NCBI GenBank assembly: GCA_964561535.1
Contig: CAZLPZ010000016.1
Coordinates: forward strand, 1-34,229
Source: CAZLPZ01 sp964561535
Lineage (GTDB): Bacteria > Pseudomonadota > Alphaproteobacteria > Micavibrionales > Micavibrionaceae
DNA: 34,229 nt
Direction of reading: 5' to 3'
This document shows positions 15,564-24,392 of this stretch, one piece after another (position 1 is the first letter of the stretch; every line of letters starts with the position of its first letter). The notes beneath the pieces are model-generated. The model was not told the origin of the DNA. It searched no databases and was given only the letters and a program-made list of their open reading frames with translations. Both the position numbers and the translations under genes were made by a program.

Positions 15564-15769
15564 TTATAAATATTTCCCATCCTCATGTATCCATTTTAAA
15601 ATAGACACCCATAATACAACATCAAGATTGTTTCAGACCTGGATAGTCTTGTAAAGAGAATTGTGGGATTTAAAGCCTGTAAACAAAAACTCTTCTAGCC
15701 TACGGGAAAGTTATTGGTAATTTTTAAAAATTCTATTTTTTGGGAGATACCAAAAACTATTGATATATA

Positions 15770-15844
15770 TGGTGCGCGATGACGGGATTGAACCGCCGAC
15801 CCACTCGGTGTAAACGAGTTGCTCTGCCGCTGAGCTAATCGCGC
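15770..15844 (-). tRNA. tRNA-Val(UAC)
   Basis: A complete 75-nt cloverleaf on the minus strand: acceptor GCGCGAT/ATCGCGC, D-arm GCTC/GAGC, anticodon stem ACTCG/CGAGT with loop TTTACAC (anticodon TAC), T-arm GGCGG/CCGTC with loop TTCAATC, discriminator A and an encoded CCA. Confidence 0.97.
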
Positions 15845-15907
15845 GACGGGGCCTGTTGTCGCATATTTTAAAATAAATTTCAACTCTGTCTTAAAATTGC
15901 CTTGATT

Positions 15908-17788
15908 TTACTCCGGCCTATCGGGTTTTTCCTGCACATAATCACCAGGGGCTTCCCCCAGAATAGGATATTTTTTAGATCCCATAGGGGGCGGCTTTAC
16001 CCGTGCCCCTGCACGCCCGGCCATCCATTTTGCCCAATCACCCCACCAAGACCCTTTAAAATATTCAGTCTTTTCCAACCAGTCTTCAGCCTGATCTGGC
16101 AAGGCCGATCTAAACGATCGTGCCTTTATTTTTTGAGCCCAATACCCATATTTTTCAGATGCTGGTGGATTCACAATACCAGCGACGTGTCCAGAGGCTG
16201 CTAAAGTAAACCGAATATTTGGATTGGTACGAGATAATAACGATGCACCATCATACGTTGCGCCCCAGGGCGCAATATGATCTTCCCGAGTCGATAAAAA
16301 ATACAAAGGTATTTTAATTGTCGAAAGATCTATTTTTACGCCCGCAACTGTCAATTTTTTGGGCTGGATCAAATAATTATGCAGATACATTTGTCGCAAA
16401 TATGCCGCATGAAATGCCGCAGGAAGATTTGTCGAATCTTCATTCCAATATAAAATATCAAATGGAAATGGTTCACGACCCATCATATAATTATTGATAA
16501 CAAACGACCAAATCATATCGTTCGCACGTAATATACTAAATGTTTTTTGTAAAACGTTTGCCGTTAAAAACCCGCTTTTCTGCATTCGGTCCTCAATCGT
16601 TTCAATTTGCGCTTCGTCAATAAAAACTTTCATATCACCGGCGCGCGCAAAATCTAAAAGAGTCGTAAGCATCGTCACGGCCCCCACACGATTTTCTTGT
16701 TTTTTCTGAACCAAATACGCAAGCAATATTGCGGACAACGTGCCCCCGATACAATACCCGACAATATTTGTTTGAGACGATCCTGTTATATTTTGAATCA
16801 CATCCAAGGCCTCAAGCGCACCTTGTTTTAAATAATCATCAAACAAAACATCTGCATAAGATGCATCAGGATTTACCCAACTGATCATAAAAACAGTAAA
16901 CCCTTGATCGAGCGCAAAACGTACATATGAATTTTCAGGTCTCAAATCAAGGATATAATATTTATTAATCCACGGTGAAATCATCAAAATCGGTACGGTA
17001 TGCACCGTTTTTGTTGTCGGTGTATATTGAATAAGCTCCATCATCCGATTGCGAAACACAATATGACCAGGGGTCATTGCTAAATTTTTACCAACTGTAA
17101 AGGCCTCAGGATTAATCGTACTGACCTTCAAGTCTCCTCCTCCACGTTTAATATCGGCCACTAAATTTTGAAGCCCCTTAACCAGATTATCTCCACCCGA
17201 TCGTATTGTTTCACGAATAACTTCTGGGTTTGTCATCGCAAAATTACGGGGGGACAGAGCATCCAGATAAAGACGCGTATAAAATTCCAACTTTTGGCGA
17301 TCGTGCGCAGGAAGGTACTTGGCTTCTTGTAATGATTTTTCAACCGCGCCTCGTGCAATCATATACCCTTGTCGCATAAAATTGAATGCGGCATTATCAT
17401 GCCAGGCGGGATCACGAAATCGTCGATCAATTACAGGATCTATTGCCACCACGTCAGCAGCGGCGCTATCCCCCATAAATTTTCGAATGTTTTCTTGAAC
17501 CAATTGACCCATATCTTCGGCATATTGCATCTGAAGTTCAATCAAACGCGATGGGTGACGCGCGTAATGGGCCCAAAATTCACTTATCGCCTGGCCAATC
17601 TGCATCGGGTCCAACGGGGTATCTCCAATAGAAGCCCCGCCCGATAACCCACCCGTTGCGCGCGCGGCAGCCTCCATCAATACAGGTGCAGCCTCCTCGA
17701 CCGCCGATTGCCACGCATGCGCAAATGCTACAGGGTCAAATGGTTTTTCAACCGATGGGTCTGCAGCAATAGCCGATTTTTTTTTCAT
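15908..17788 (-). CDS. phaC: Class I poly(3-hydroxyalkanoate) synthase
   Basis: 626 residues, typical of class I. It polymerises (R)-3-hydroxyacyl-CoA into storage polyester at the granule surface. The lipase-like box G-Y-C-I-G-G carries the nucleophile C346; the other catalytic residues are D503 (R-E-D-H) and H534 (S-G-H-V), with spacing close to Cupriavidus PhaC (C319/D480/H508). An N-terminal region precedes the alpha/beta-hydrolase core, and the C-terminus contains G-S-W-W-x-D-W, typical of the family. The gene is divergent from the cckA-like gene. No phaA, phaB, phasin or phaR gene is adjacent. Confidence 0.95.
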   Translation of the reverse strand: MKKKSAIAADPSVEKPFDPVAFAHAWQSAVEEAAPVLMEAAARATGGLSGGASIGDTPLDPMQIGQAISEFWAHYARHPSRLIELQMQYAEDMGQLVQENIRKFMGDSAAADVVAIDPVIDRRFRDPAWHDNAAFNFMRQGYMIARGAVEKSLQEAKYLPAHDRQKLEFYTRLYLDALSPRNFAMTNPEVIRETIRSGGDNLVKGLQNLVADIKRGGGDLKVSTINPEAFTVGKNLAMTPGHIVFRNRMMELIQYTPTTKTVHTVPILMISPWINKYYILDLRPENSYVRFALDQGFTVFMISWVNPDASYADVLFDDYLKQGALEALDVIQNITGSSQTNIVGYCIGGTLSAILLAYLVQKKQENRVGAVTMLTTLLDFARAGDMKVFIDEAQIETIEDRMQKSGFLTANVLQKTFSILRANDMIWSFVINNYMMGREPFPFDILYWNEDSTNLPAAFHAAYLRQMYLHNYLIQPKKLTVAGVKIDLSTIKIPLYFLSTREDHIAPWGATYDGASLLSRTNPNIRFTLAASGHVAGIVNPPASEKYGYWAQKIKARSFRSALPDQAEDWLEKTEYFKGSWWGDWAKWMAGRAGARVKPPPMGSKKYPILGEAPGDYVQEKPDRPE

Positions 17789-17955
17789 TGTATAAACTTA
17801 ATTTGATATAATGGCCTCTGAACGAGAACCACCAAAAGGCATTAAATACATATCATTGTGGAATAAAAAGGTATCAACCGTCAAGGACTCGAAAATAGAA
17901 GTCTTTTTGCTTCTGGCCTTTATTTCTTATACAAAAAGCGTATAGTAAGAACATT

Positions 17956-19503
17956 ATGCCCTCATCCTCTTCCCCTCTTCTCTCGCCTGATCAATTTCAA
18001 CAATTTTTTGAATCAGCCCCTCTAGGACTGGCCATCATCACGCCGTCATTTTCGATCCGGTCCTGTAACGCCGCGTTTGGAGCTCTTTTAGGTCTTACAG
18101 CCCATCAAGTCATTGGAAAACCCCTCGATACCTTTATCGATGATGATCACCCCGAAAACATTTTAAACCGTATTCTCGATTTACGATCGGGAACAGAATC
18201 TGAAACGGCACCCCCCCTTGAAATTCGATTAAAGGGGACGCGCGAACCTGCTTCTGTACAAATTTTTTTACAGCCCCTTATAAATACAACCGATACCCTA
18301 TTACACGTCATTGATCTGTCACGGCAAAAAGCATTCGAAGCCCAATTCATTCAATCCCAAAAGGGGTCACGGATGCAAGCAATCGGACAACTGGCTGGTG
18401 GCGTTGCACATGATTTCAACAATTTGTTAACGGCCATGCTCGGGTTTTGCGATCTGTTGTTGCTCAGACATAAACCCGGCGATCCGTCATTCCCTGATAT
18501 CAACCAAATCAAACAAAACGCGAACCGCGCGGCGAATTTAGTAAGGCAATTACTGGCCTTTTCAAGGCAACAAACATTACGGCCCAAGGTACATGATATT
18601 GCGGATATTATTATTGAAGTCTCCCATTTAATCCGTCGATTAATTGGATCGAACATCGAACTTAACCTAATCCACGGCGATCACCTAGGATACGTCACGG
18701 TCGATGAAGGGCAAATGGAGCAAGTTCTTATCAATCTAGCCGTGAACGCGCGCGATGCAATGCCAGACGGCGGGAAATTGGCCATTGAAACAAACCGAAT
18801 CACAACCAATCATGCAATGCAACGCGGGGCCGAAATAATGCCCCCAGGGGATTACGTGACGATCGCCGTGACTGACACCGGCACGGGGATGCCAGCGGAT
18901 GTTATGGCGCATATTTTTGAACCCTTCTTTACAACAAAACCGGTGGGACAAGGTACCGGTTTAGGTCTGTCGACCGTTTATGGAATCATGCGCCAAACAG
19001 GCGGGTTCGTACATGTTGAAAGTGCGTTATTCAAAGGCACAACGTTCACTCTATACCTGCCTCATGTTGCCGAACGATCCGAAATCATTGAAGCCTCGAT
19101 TACGCCTCGAGAACCAAAACCTGTTGATTTAACCGGCACGGCACGCATTTTATTAGTTGAAGATGAGGATGCCGTACGCAGTTTTTCAACCCGTGCCCTT
19201 GCAAATAAAGGCTATAAAGTTTTAGCCGCTGCAAACGGAGACGAGGCCGTTATCACTTTTACAAATACGCCCATTGATCAACCCATTGATCTGTTGATCA
19301 CCGACGTTGTGATGCCGGGAATGGACGGTCCAACGGTTGCTCGTACGATCCGCGAAAAAAATCCCGCCCTGAAAATCATCTTTATTTCTGGGTACACCGA
19401 AGACCGATTAAAAGATTACATGGGCCCCGGCATTTTCTTTCTTCCCAAACCTTTCACGTTAAAACAATTGGCGGAAAAGGTAAAAGAAGTTTTAGGCGCT
19501 TGA
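17956..19503 (+). CDS. cckA: CckA-like hybrid histidine kinase, soluble form
   Basis: 515 residues. A PAS domain at about 10-125, then a histidine-kinase core with G-G-V-A-H-D-F-N-N (phospho-acceptor H152) and I-G-F/L-G-F-C-D-L-L-L style sequence, the ATPase domain (N-box I-N-L-A-V-N-A-R-D-A-M-P, G-T-G-L-G-L-S-T-V-Y), and a C-terminal receiver domain with D450 and K498. The kinase core is very close to CckA, which drives ChpT and CtrA in alphaproteobacteria. Known CckA proteins are about 650-700 residues with two N-terminal membrane helices; here none is visible, and an in-frame TAG about 15 codons upstream rules out a longer frame. It lies directly before prmC. It may be a true CckA that lost its anchor or a paralogue. 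Confidence 0.85.
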   Translation: MPSSSSPLLSPDQFQQFFESAPLGLAIITPSFSIRSCNAAFGALLGLTAHQVIGKPLDTFIDDDHPENILNRILDLRSGTESETAPPLEIRLKGTREPASVQIFLQPLINTTDTLLHVIDLSRQKAFEAQFIQSQKGSRMQAIGQLAGGVAHDFNNLLTAMLGFCDLLLLRHKPGDPSFPDINQIKQNANRAANLVRQLLAFSRQQTLRPKVHDIADIIIEVSHLIRRLIGSNIELNLIHGDHLGYVTVDEGQMEQVLINLAVNARDAMPDGGKLAIETNRITTNHAMQRGAEIMPPGDYVTIAVTDTGTGMPADVMAHIFEPFFTTKPVGQGTGLGLSTVYGIMRQTGGFVHVESALFKGTTFTLYLPHVAERSEIIEASITPREPKPVDLTGTARILLVEDEDAVRSFSTRALANKGYKVLAAANGDEAVITFTNTPIDQPIDLLITDVVMPGMDGPTVARTIREKNPALKIIFISGYTEDRLKDYMGPGIFFLPKPFTLKQLAEKVKEVLGA

Positions 19504-19526
19504 AGCTTTTAAAGAAAAAGAAACAA

Positions 19527-20480
19527 ATGCCCCTTATCTCTAGCCTCCACTCTGACCTAATCTCTATACTTCAAACGAAAAACGGTAATGATATTCGCGA
19601 TCCAAAATACACGGCACGCGTGATCATCGCCGATATTTGCGGAATAGACCGCACATCCCAACTGGCCCACCCGGATCAAGCTATTACCGATGACATAGCG
19701 GCACGTGCGCGTAATGTCGCCACCCGGCACGCAAGCGGGGAACCCCTCTCTCGTATCCGCGGTATCTCCAATTTTTACGACCTCGATTTTGAACTCTCCC
19801 CCGATACCCTCGATCCAAGGCCCGAGACAGAAATTATTGTTCGAAAAGTTCTTCAGCTTATCCTCCCCCTGAAGGGGGGAGGTGTCGCCCTCGAGGGCGA
19901 CGGAGGGGGTGATATAATAAACATCCCAGAAAATAACTTACCCCATATCACCCCGACCCAAACGATCTCCCTCCTCGATATGGGGACCGGAACCGGGTGC
20001 ATCCCGATTGCTATTTTAAAACATGCGTTAAACGTTTATGCAACCGCGATTGATATTTCGGACGAGGCGTTATACACCGCACGCCGCAATGCCGTCAGAC
20101 ATAACGTGGATAATCGCCTAACACTCATTCGATCAAATTGGTATGACATGTTAGGCAAAAAGACATTCAATATCATTACATCAAACCCCCCCTATATCCC
20201 CACGCGCGACATTGCCGACCTCGACTCAAACGTCCGACTCTATGATCCGATTCGCGCATTAGACGGCGGAACAACGGGACTTGACCCCTATGAAATTTTA
20301 TTCGCGGGGCTTGACACACACCTCACACCGGGGGGAATCGCCCTATTCGAAATCGGGATCAACCAGGCCCCTGACATCATGCGACTCGGTGAAAAATATG
20401 GGCTTGACGTACAACCTCCAATTATAGATGATGGGCAAATCCCGCGGGTGATTTGTGTCACCCGCCCCCCGCAAAAATAA
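19527..20480 (+). CDS. prmC: Peptide chain release factor glutamine methyltransferase
   Basis: 317 residues from the ATG at 19527; a TTG at 19500 overlapping the cckA stop is an alternative start. PrmC methylates the glutamine of the GGQ motif in RF1 and RF2. The SAM-binding motif D-M-G-T-G-T-G-C is at about 151-158, and the substrate-binding N-P-P-Y at 220-223. A helical N-terminal domain occupies 1-90. The protein is about 35-40 residues longer than E. coli PrmC (277) because residues about 112-129 are encoded by a GC-rich palindromic element (19862-19913) and followed by further unconserved residues, just before motif I. The gene is followed by DUF4167 and clpB, as in other alphaproteobacteria, but prfA, its usual upstream partner, is replaced by the cckA-like gene. 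Confidence 0.92.
   Translation: MPLISSLHSDLISILQTKNGNDIRDPKYTARVIIADICGIDRTSQLAHPDQAITDDIAARARNVATRHASGEPLSRIRGISNFYDLDFELSPDTLDPRPETEIIVRKVLQLILPLKGGGVALEGDGGGDIINIPENNLPHITPTQTISLLDMGTGTGCIPIAILKHALNVYATAIDISDEALYTARRNAVRHNVDNRLTLIRSNWYDMLGKKTFNIITSNPPYIPTRDIADLDSNVRLYDPIRALDGGTTGLDPYEILFAGLDTHLTPGGIALFEIGINQAPDIMRLGEKYGLDVQPPIIDDGQIPRVICVTRPPQK
19862..19913 (+). repeat. Palindromic element inserted in frame within prmC
   Basis: The block reads CCTCCCCCTGAAGGGGGGAGG, an inner hairpin GTCGCCC/GGGCGAC, then GGAGGGGGTGAT. It matches the intergenic copy at 33860-33910 except that the inner hairpin arms differ in both strands, so pairing is kept. It encodes a Gly-rich stretch of PrmC (P-L-K-G-G-G-V-A-L-E-G-D). 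Confidence 0.85.
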
Positions 20481-20562
20481 AGTTGATTCGGGGGCTTGAT
20501 CCGGAACGAGTCGGGGATATAGGATCATACAATCATCAACAACGCATACATCGACATGCATC

Positions 20563-20681
20563 TGTGTATAACTGTCGCGGCAGGTTGACGATGATTTGGA
20601 TAACTTGCTGATTCTGTTATGTGAATCGAACTGGCGGCGACGCAAATTTTGCGTTACCCTTGTTTATAAGTTTGTTGATAA
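20563..20681 (+). promoter_or_regulatory. Cluster of DnaA-box-like sites
   Basis: In 119 nt there are four same-strand 9-mers related to TGTGNATAA: TGTGTATAA (20563-20571, full match), TTTGGATAA (20595-20603, 7/9), TGTTTATAA (20661-20669, 8/9) and TGTTGATAA (20673-20681, 8/9). An AT-rich palindrome CGCAAATTTTGCG lies at 20641-20653. The cluster is in the prmC-DUF4167 gap, about 230 nt long. It could be a DnaA-bound regulatory site or part of a replication origin. Confidence 0.45.
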
Positions 20682-20707
20682 CCCTGTTGAAAAAGGTACC
20701 CCTTCTC

Positions 20708-21313
20708 ATGAGACATGCTATGGCAAATCGTCGTCGGAATAATCGCCCCTCCCAAACGGGCCATAATTCCTCACGGCCGCAACATAACAAAGCGTCTGTT
20801 TTCGACAGCAATGGGCCTGATGTTCGTATTCGGGGCACCGCATTTCAAATTGTTGAAAAATACATGACGTTGGCCAAGGATGCATCGGCGTCAGGTGATC
20901 GCGTTCTTGCCGAAAATTACTTGCAACATGCCGAACATTACCAACGATTAATTGGATCATGGGCCGATGAACAACCTGCACCGCAGCAACGCACGTACCA
21001 TAATAATCATTCCAGTGATGGCCGCCCGTCTTATGCCCATCCGGCACCTGAAGATACAGAAAACTACGCCCCTGCCTCTTCTGGCACCTATATGCCGGCA
21101 TCTTCTTCTGCACCTGCCCCGGACGTTATGGTGACACGCCCCCCTCGTACCCAACGTCCGGTTGAGTCGGATGATGATTTAGGGTTACCTGCCAGCATCC
21201 TAGGGGCCACCGGCAACGCTGCTCCATCAGGGAACACCCACAACATGGGCGATTCAGACGATCAACCCAATCCGACGCCACGTACCCGCCGCGTAGCGAT
21301 TACAGCAGGGTGA
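20708..21313 (+). CDS. DUF4167 domain protein
   Basis: 201 residues from the ATG at 20708 (20720 is an equally possible start; the frame is open from 20621 but the earlier part is not conserved-looking). The N-terminal basic stretch R-R-R-N-N-R is followed by the family core: S-N-G-P-D-V-R-I-R-G-T-A and A-E-N-Y-L-Q-H-A-E-H-Y, at about 35-85. The rest is low-complexity, rich in Pro, Ser and Ala, ending with R-T-R-R-V. This alphaproteobacterial family sits between prmC and clpB. Its function is not established; the basic tail suggests nucleic-acid or ribosome contact. Confidence 0.85.
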   Translation: MRHAMANRRRNNRPSQTGHNSSRPQHNKASVFDSNGPDVRIRGTAFQIVEKYMTLAKDASASGDRVLAENYLQHAEHYQRLIGSWADEQPAPQQRTYHNNHSSDGRPSYAHPAPEDTENYAPASSGTYMPASSSAPAPDVMVTRPPRTQRPVESDDDLGLPASILGATGNAAPSGNTHNMGDSDDQPNPTPRTRRVAITAG

Positions 21314-21342
21314 TTTTACTACAACGCAATAAAATTGCTTTC

Positions 21343-21351
21343 TGTGGATAA
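21343..21351 (+). promoter_or_regulatory. Perfect DnaA box
   Basis: TGTGGATAA, the complement of TTATCCACA, 30 nt after the DUF4167 stop. The only other exact copy I found is at 10624-10632, just past the decayed gene. Two exact copies in 34 kb is only a little above chance. Confidence 0.35.
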
Positions 21352-21422
21352 ACGTCGGAATTATATTTCGACGTTTTCCTTTTTTGTGAAAGAATATCCT
21401 AACAGAAAGGGAAGGTAATTAC

Positions 21423-21578
21423 ATGATTCTAGAACAACTTGCCACCGAAATGCCTCGTTCGTTTCAACATTCATCCTAACTTTGGTTCGGCTGGGTAACA
21501 GCTTGGATGGATGCGGGATCACGCGTGGTCAGTAACGCAGCCCTAATGATCAAACCACCTACCCTCCCTAACTCTTGA
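21423..21578 (+). pseudogene. Small gene interrupted by an in-frame stop
   Basis: An ATG with a good upstream ribosome-binding site (AAGGGAAGG) opens an 18-residue frame (M-I-L-E-Q-L-A-T-E-M-P) ending in TAA at 21477-21479. The same frame continues for 32 more protein-like residues (L-W-F-G-W-V-T-A-W-M-D-A-G-S-R-V) to TGA at 21576-21578. Together they would give a 50-residue protein. The family is not recognised. It may be a decayed small gene, or an 18-aa leader peptide followed by chance sequence. Confidence 0.4.
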
Positions 21579-21594
21579 TTTTCGTTATTCCCCT

Positions 21595-21623
21595 CTTGTC
21601 CTCAAGGTATTAGAATCCCATAT
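21595..21623 (+). promoter_or_regulatory. Candidate heat-shock (RpoH) promoter of clpB
   Basis: CTTGTCC (21595-21601), a 14-nt spacer and TCCCATAT (21616-21623), compared with the RpoH consensus CTTGAAA and CCCCATNT (4/7 and 7/8). It lies 40 nt before the clpB start. Confidence 0.45.
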
Positions 21624-21663
21624 CAGAGAAGACAACTGATCCATAAAAAAGGGGGGGATGGCC

Positions 21664-24279
21664 ATGCTTGATTTTGAAAAATTCACGGAAAAAACACGAT
21701 CGTTTATGCAGCGGGCACAAACATTGGCCTCCCGCCGCAATCATCAAAGTTTGGAACCTGAACATTTACTCCGCGTAATGCTCGACGATGAACAAGGTCA
21801 GGTTGCACGCCTACTCATCACGGCCGGGGCTGATATCAATAAATTATCAGCTGATACCGACAAGGCCATTACAAAATTTCCCGCAATCACCGGATCTGGT
21901 GCAGGCGGACTGCGCATTTCAAATGATTTATCAAAAATTTTGGATAACGCGATACAGCTCGCGGATAAATCGGGTGATAAATTCGTAACATCCGAACGCA
22001 TCCTTCAGGCATTTGCAACCACACGCGCAATGAACATCACCGATATTTTGGCCGATGCAAAACTCGATCCCCAAAAACTAAACACGACAATCAATGAGAT
22101 GCGCAAAGGTCGCACAGCGGATTCGGCCAATGCCGAAGATACGTTTGAAGCATTGAATAAATATGCCCGCGATCTGACCGAAATTGCGCGTGCCGGAAAA
22201 CTGGACCCCGTGATTGGCCGCGATGACGAAATTCGCCGCACGATTCAAGTATTATCCCGGCGTACAAAAAATAACCCCGTATTGATTGGCGAGCCTGGTG
22301 TCGGCAAAACCGCCATCATCGAAGGTCTCGCACAACGCATTGTAAACAAAGACGTGCCTGAAAGCTTAATCGGAAAACGCGTGATGTCACTGGACCTCGG
22401 GGCCTTGGTTGCCGGCACCAAATTTCGTGGTGAATTTGAAGAGAGATTAAAAGCCGTACTGGATGAAATCCAAGCCAACGCGGGAGAAATTATTTTATTC
22501 CTCGACGAATTACACACATTGGTCGGGGCCGGAAAATCAGACGGCGCGATGGATGCTTCAAACATGTTAAAACCCGCCCTGGCAAGGGGTGAATTACATA
22601 TGGTCGGGGCCACCACGCTGGATGAATACCGTAAACACATCGAAAAAGATGCCGCTCTGGCACGACGATTCCAACCGGTTTTTGTCGATGAGCCAACGGT
22701 TGAAGACACAATCTCGATCCTACGCGGCCTTAAAGAAAAATACGAACTTCACCATGGCGTCCGCATTCTTGATTCCGCTATTGTTGCCGCGGCACAACTC
22801 TCGAACCGCTATATCACCAACCGCTTTCTACCCGACAAAGCTATCGATTTGATCGACGAAGCGGCCTCACGCCTGCGGATGCAAGTCGACAGCAAGCCCG
22901 AAATCATTGATGAACTCGACCGCAAGATTATTCAATTAAAAATCGAACGCGAGGCCCTAAAGAAAGAAACAGACGCCGCCTCGCGCGGACGATTAATCAA
23001 AATCGATTCCGATTTAAAATCACTTGAATCTCAGGCGATTGAGCTCAATAGCACCTGGCGCGCCGAAAAAGAAAAAATTAACGTTGGGCAACGGTTGGTC
23101 GAAGAACTGGATGCCGCACGCGGTGAACTTGAACGCGCCGAACGATCCGGCGATTGGGCACGGGCGGGCGAACTTAAATATGGTCGTATCCCCGAACTTG
23201 AACAAAAATTAGAAACGACAACCACAATCAAAAATGTCGGGATGGTTAACGAAGAAGTCACCGACAACGATATCGCGGCTGTCGTATCAAAATGGACCGG
23301 TATTCCGGTTGATAAAATGTTATCGGGTGAACGTGAAAAATTGCTCGCGATGGAAAAAACATTGGGGGCCCGCGTGGTGGGGCAAGATGCCGCCGTATCG
23401 GCATTATCCGCGGCCGTCCGCCGCGCACGCGCAGGATTGCAAGACCCACACCGCCCGATTGGATCATTCTTGTTCCTGGGGCCCACGGGGGTTGGAAAAA
23501 CGGAACTGGCAAAAACATTGGCCGAATTTTTATTCAATGACGATACCGCCATGATCCGGATCGATATGTCCGAATATATGGAGAAACATTCGGTATCGCG
23601 CTTGATCGGGGCACCGCCGGGATACGTGGGGTATGACGAAGGCGGCGCGTTGACCGAAGCCGTACGTCGTCGTCCCTATCAAGTTATTTTATTTGATGAA
23701 ATTGAAAAGGCGCACCCCGATGTGTTCAATATTTTGCTACAAGTATTGGATGACGGGCGTTTAACCGACGGTCAAGGTCGTACGGTTGATTTTACAAATA
23801 CTGTTTTGATCATGACCTCAAATTTAGGGTCCGAATATCTGGCCGCGCTAAAAGACGGTGCCGATGTTGAAACCGCGCGCCCCGATGTGATGAACGCCGT
23901 ACGCGGGGCGTTCCGTCCCGAATTCCTGAACCGACTGGATGAAATTTTATTATTCCGGCGCCTCGACCGCGCGCACATGGCGGGTATTGTCGATATCCAA
24001 CTGGAACGGTTACGCGATCTCCTCGTTGACCGTAAGATCACGATCCATTTGGACGACAAGGCCAAAATCATACTGGCGGATCATGGCTACGACCCCGTAT
24101 ATGGCGCGCGCCCCCTCAAACGCGTCATCCAGCGCGAAGTGCAAAATGTGCTCGCCGAAAAAATATTAACCGGCGACGTGGTTGACGGATCAACCGTGAT
24201 GATTGGTGCGGCCAAAGATGCGTTGACGTTCAACGTCGAAACCCCGAAAAAGGGAGCTGATGCCCATAAGGTTGCATAG
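21664..24279 (+). CDS. clpB: ATP-dependent disaggregase ClpB
   Basis: 871 residues. The ATG at 21664 is preferred over the one at 21658 because the GGGGGGG ribosome-binding site (21651-21657) leaves no spacing for the latter. Clp N-terminal repeats fill about 1-145. The first AAA+ module has Walker A G-E-P-G-V-G-K-T at 209-216 and Walker B acid pair D281/E282; the coiled-coil middle domain with alternating charges lies around 400-530; the second AAA+ module has G-P-T-G-V-G-K-T at 606-613 and D678/E679. ClpB threads aggregated proteins through its hexamer pore together with DnaK. There is no ClpP-binding loop evident. Its position after prmC and DUF4167 is the alphaproteobacterial arrangement. 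Confidence 0.96.
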   Translation: MLDFEKFTEKTRSFMQRAQTLASRRNHQSLEPEHLLRVMLDDEQGQVARLLITAGADINKLSADTDKAITKFPAITGSGAGGLRISNDLSKILDNAIQLADKSGDKFVTSERILQAFATTRAMNITDILADAKLDPQKLNTTINEMRKGRTADSANAEDTFEALNKYARDLTEIARAGKLDPVIGRDDEIRRTIQVLSRRTKNNPVLIGEPGVGKTAIIEGLAQRIVNKDVPESLIGKRVMSLDLGALVAGTKFRGEFEERLKAVLDEIQANAGEIILFLDELHTLVGAGKSDGAMDASNMLKPALARGELHMVGATTLDEYRKHIEKDAALARRFQPVFVDEPTVEDTISILRGLKEKYELHHGVRILDSAIVAAAQLSNRYITNRFLPDKAIDLIDEAASRLRMQVDSKPEIIDELDRKIIQLKIEREALKKETDAASRGRLIKIDSDLKSLESQAIELNSTWRAEKEKINVGQRLVEELDAARGELERAERSGDWARAGELKYGRIPELEQKLETTTTIKNVGMVNEEVTDNDIAAVVSKWTGIPVDKMLSGEREKLLAMEKTLGARVVGQDAAVSALSAAVRRARAGLQDPHRPIGSFLFLGPTGVGKTELAKTLAEFLFNDDTAMIRIDMSEYMEKHSVSRLIGAPPGYVGYDEGGALTEAVRRRPYQVILFDEIEKAHPDVFNILLQVLDDGRLTDGQGRTVDFTNTVLIMTSNLGSEYLAALKDGADVETARPDVMNAVRGAFRPEFLNRLDEILLFRRLDRAHMAGIVDIQLERLRDLLVDRKITIHLDDKAKIILADHGYDPVYGARPLKRVIQREVQNVLAEKILTGDVVDGSTVMIGAAKDALTFNVETPKKGADAHKVA

Positions 24280-24392
24280 ATAATCACGACGGGGCATGAT
24301 TTGCAATTTTGAGAAATCCAGAAACTGGATTACAATAGCGCTTGACTGCTATTTCTTAAAAATCCACCGATTTCCCCCTTTGGTGCCCGCCC

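Noticed and set aside
20621..20707. N-terminal extension of the DUF4167 protein
   Set aside because: Hydrophobic stretch not expected in the family and overlaps the DnaA-box-like cluster; a start at 20708 or 20720 fits better.
22005..24287. Several long minus-strand frames across clpB
   Set aside because: Shadow frames caused by the codon bias of clpB; none has a start site or domain.
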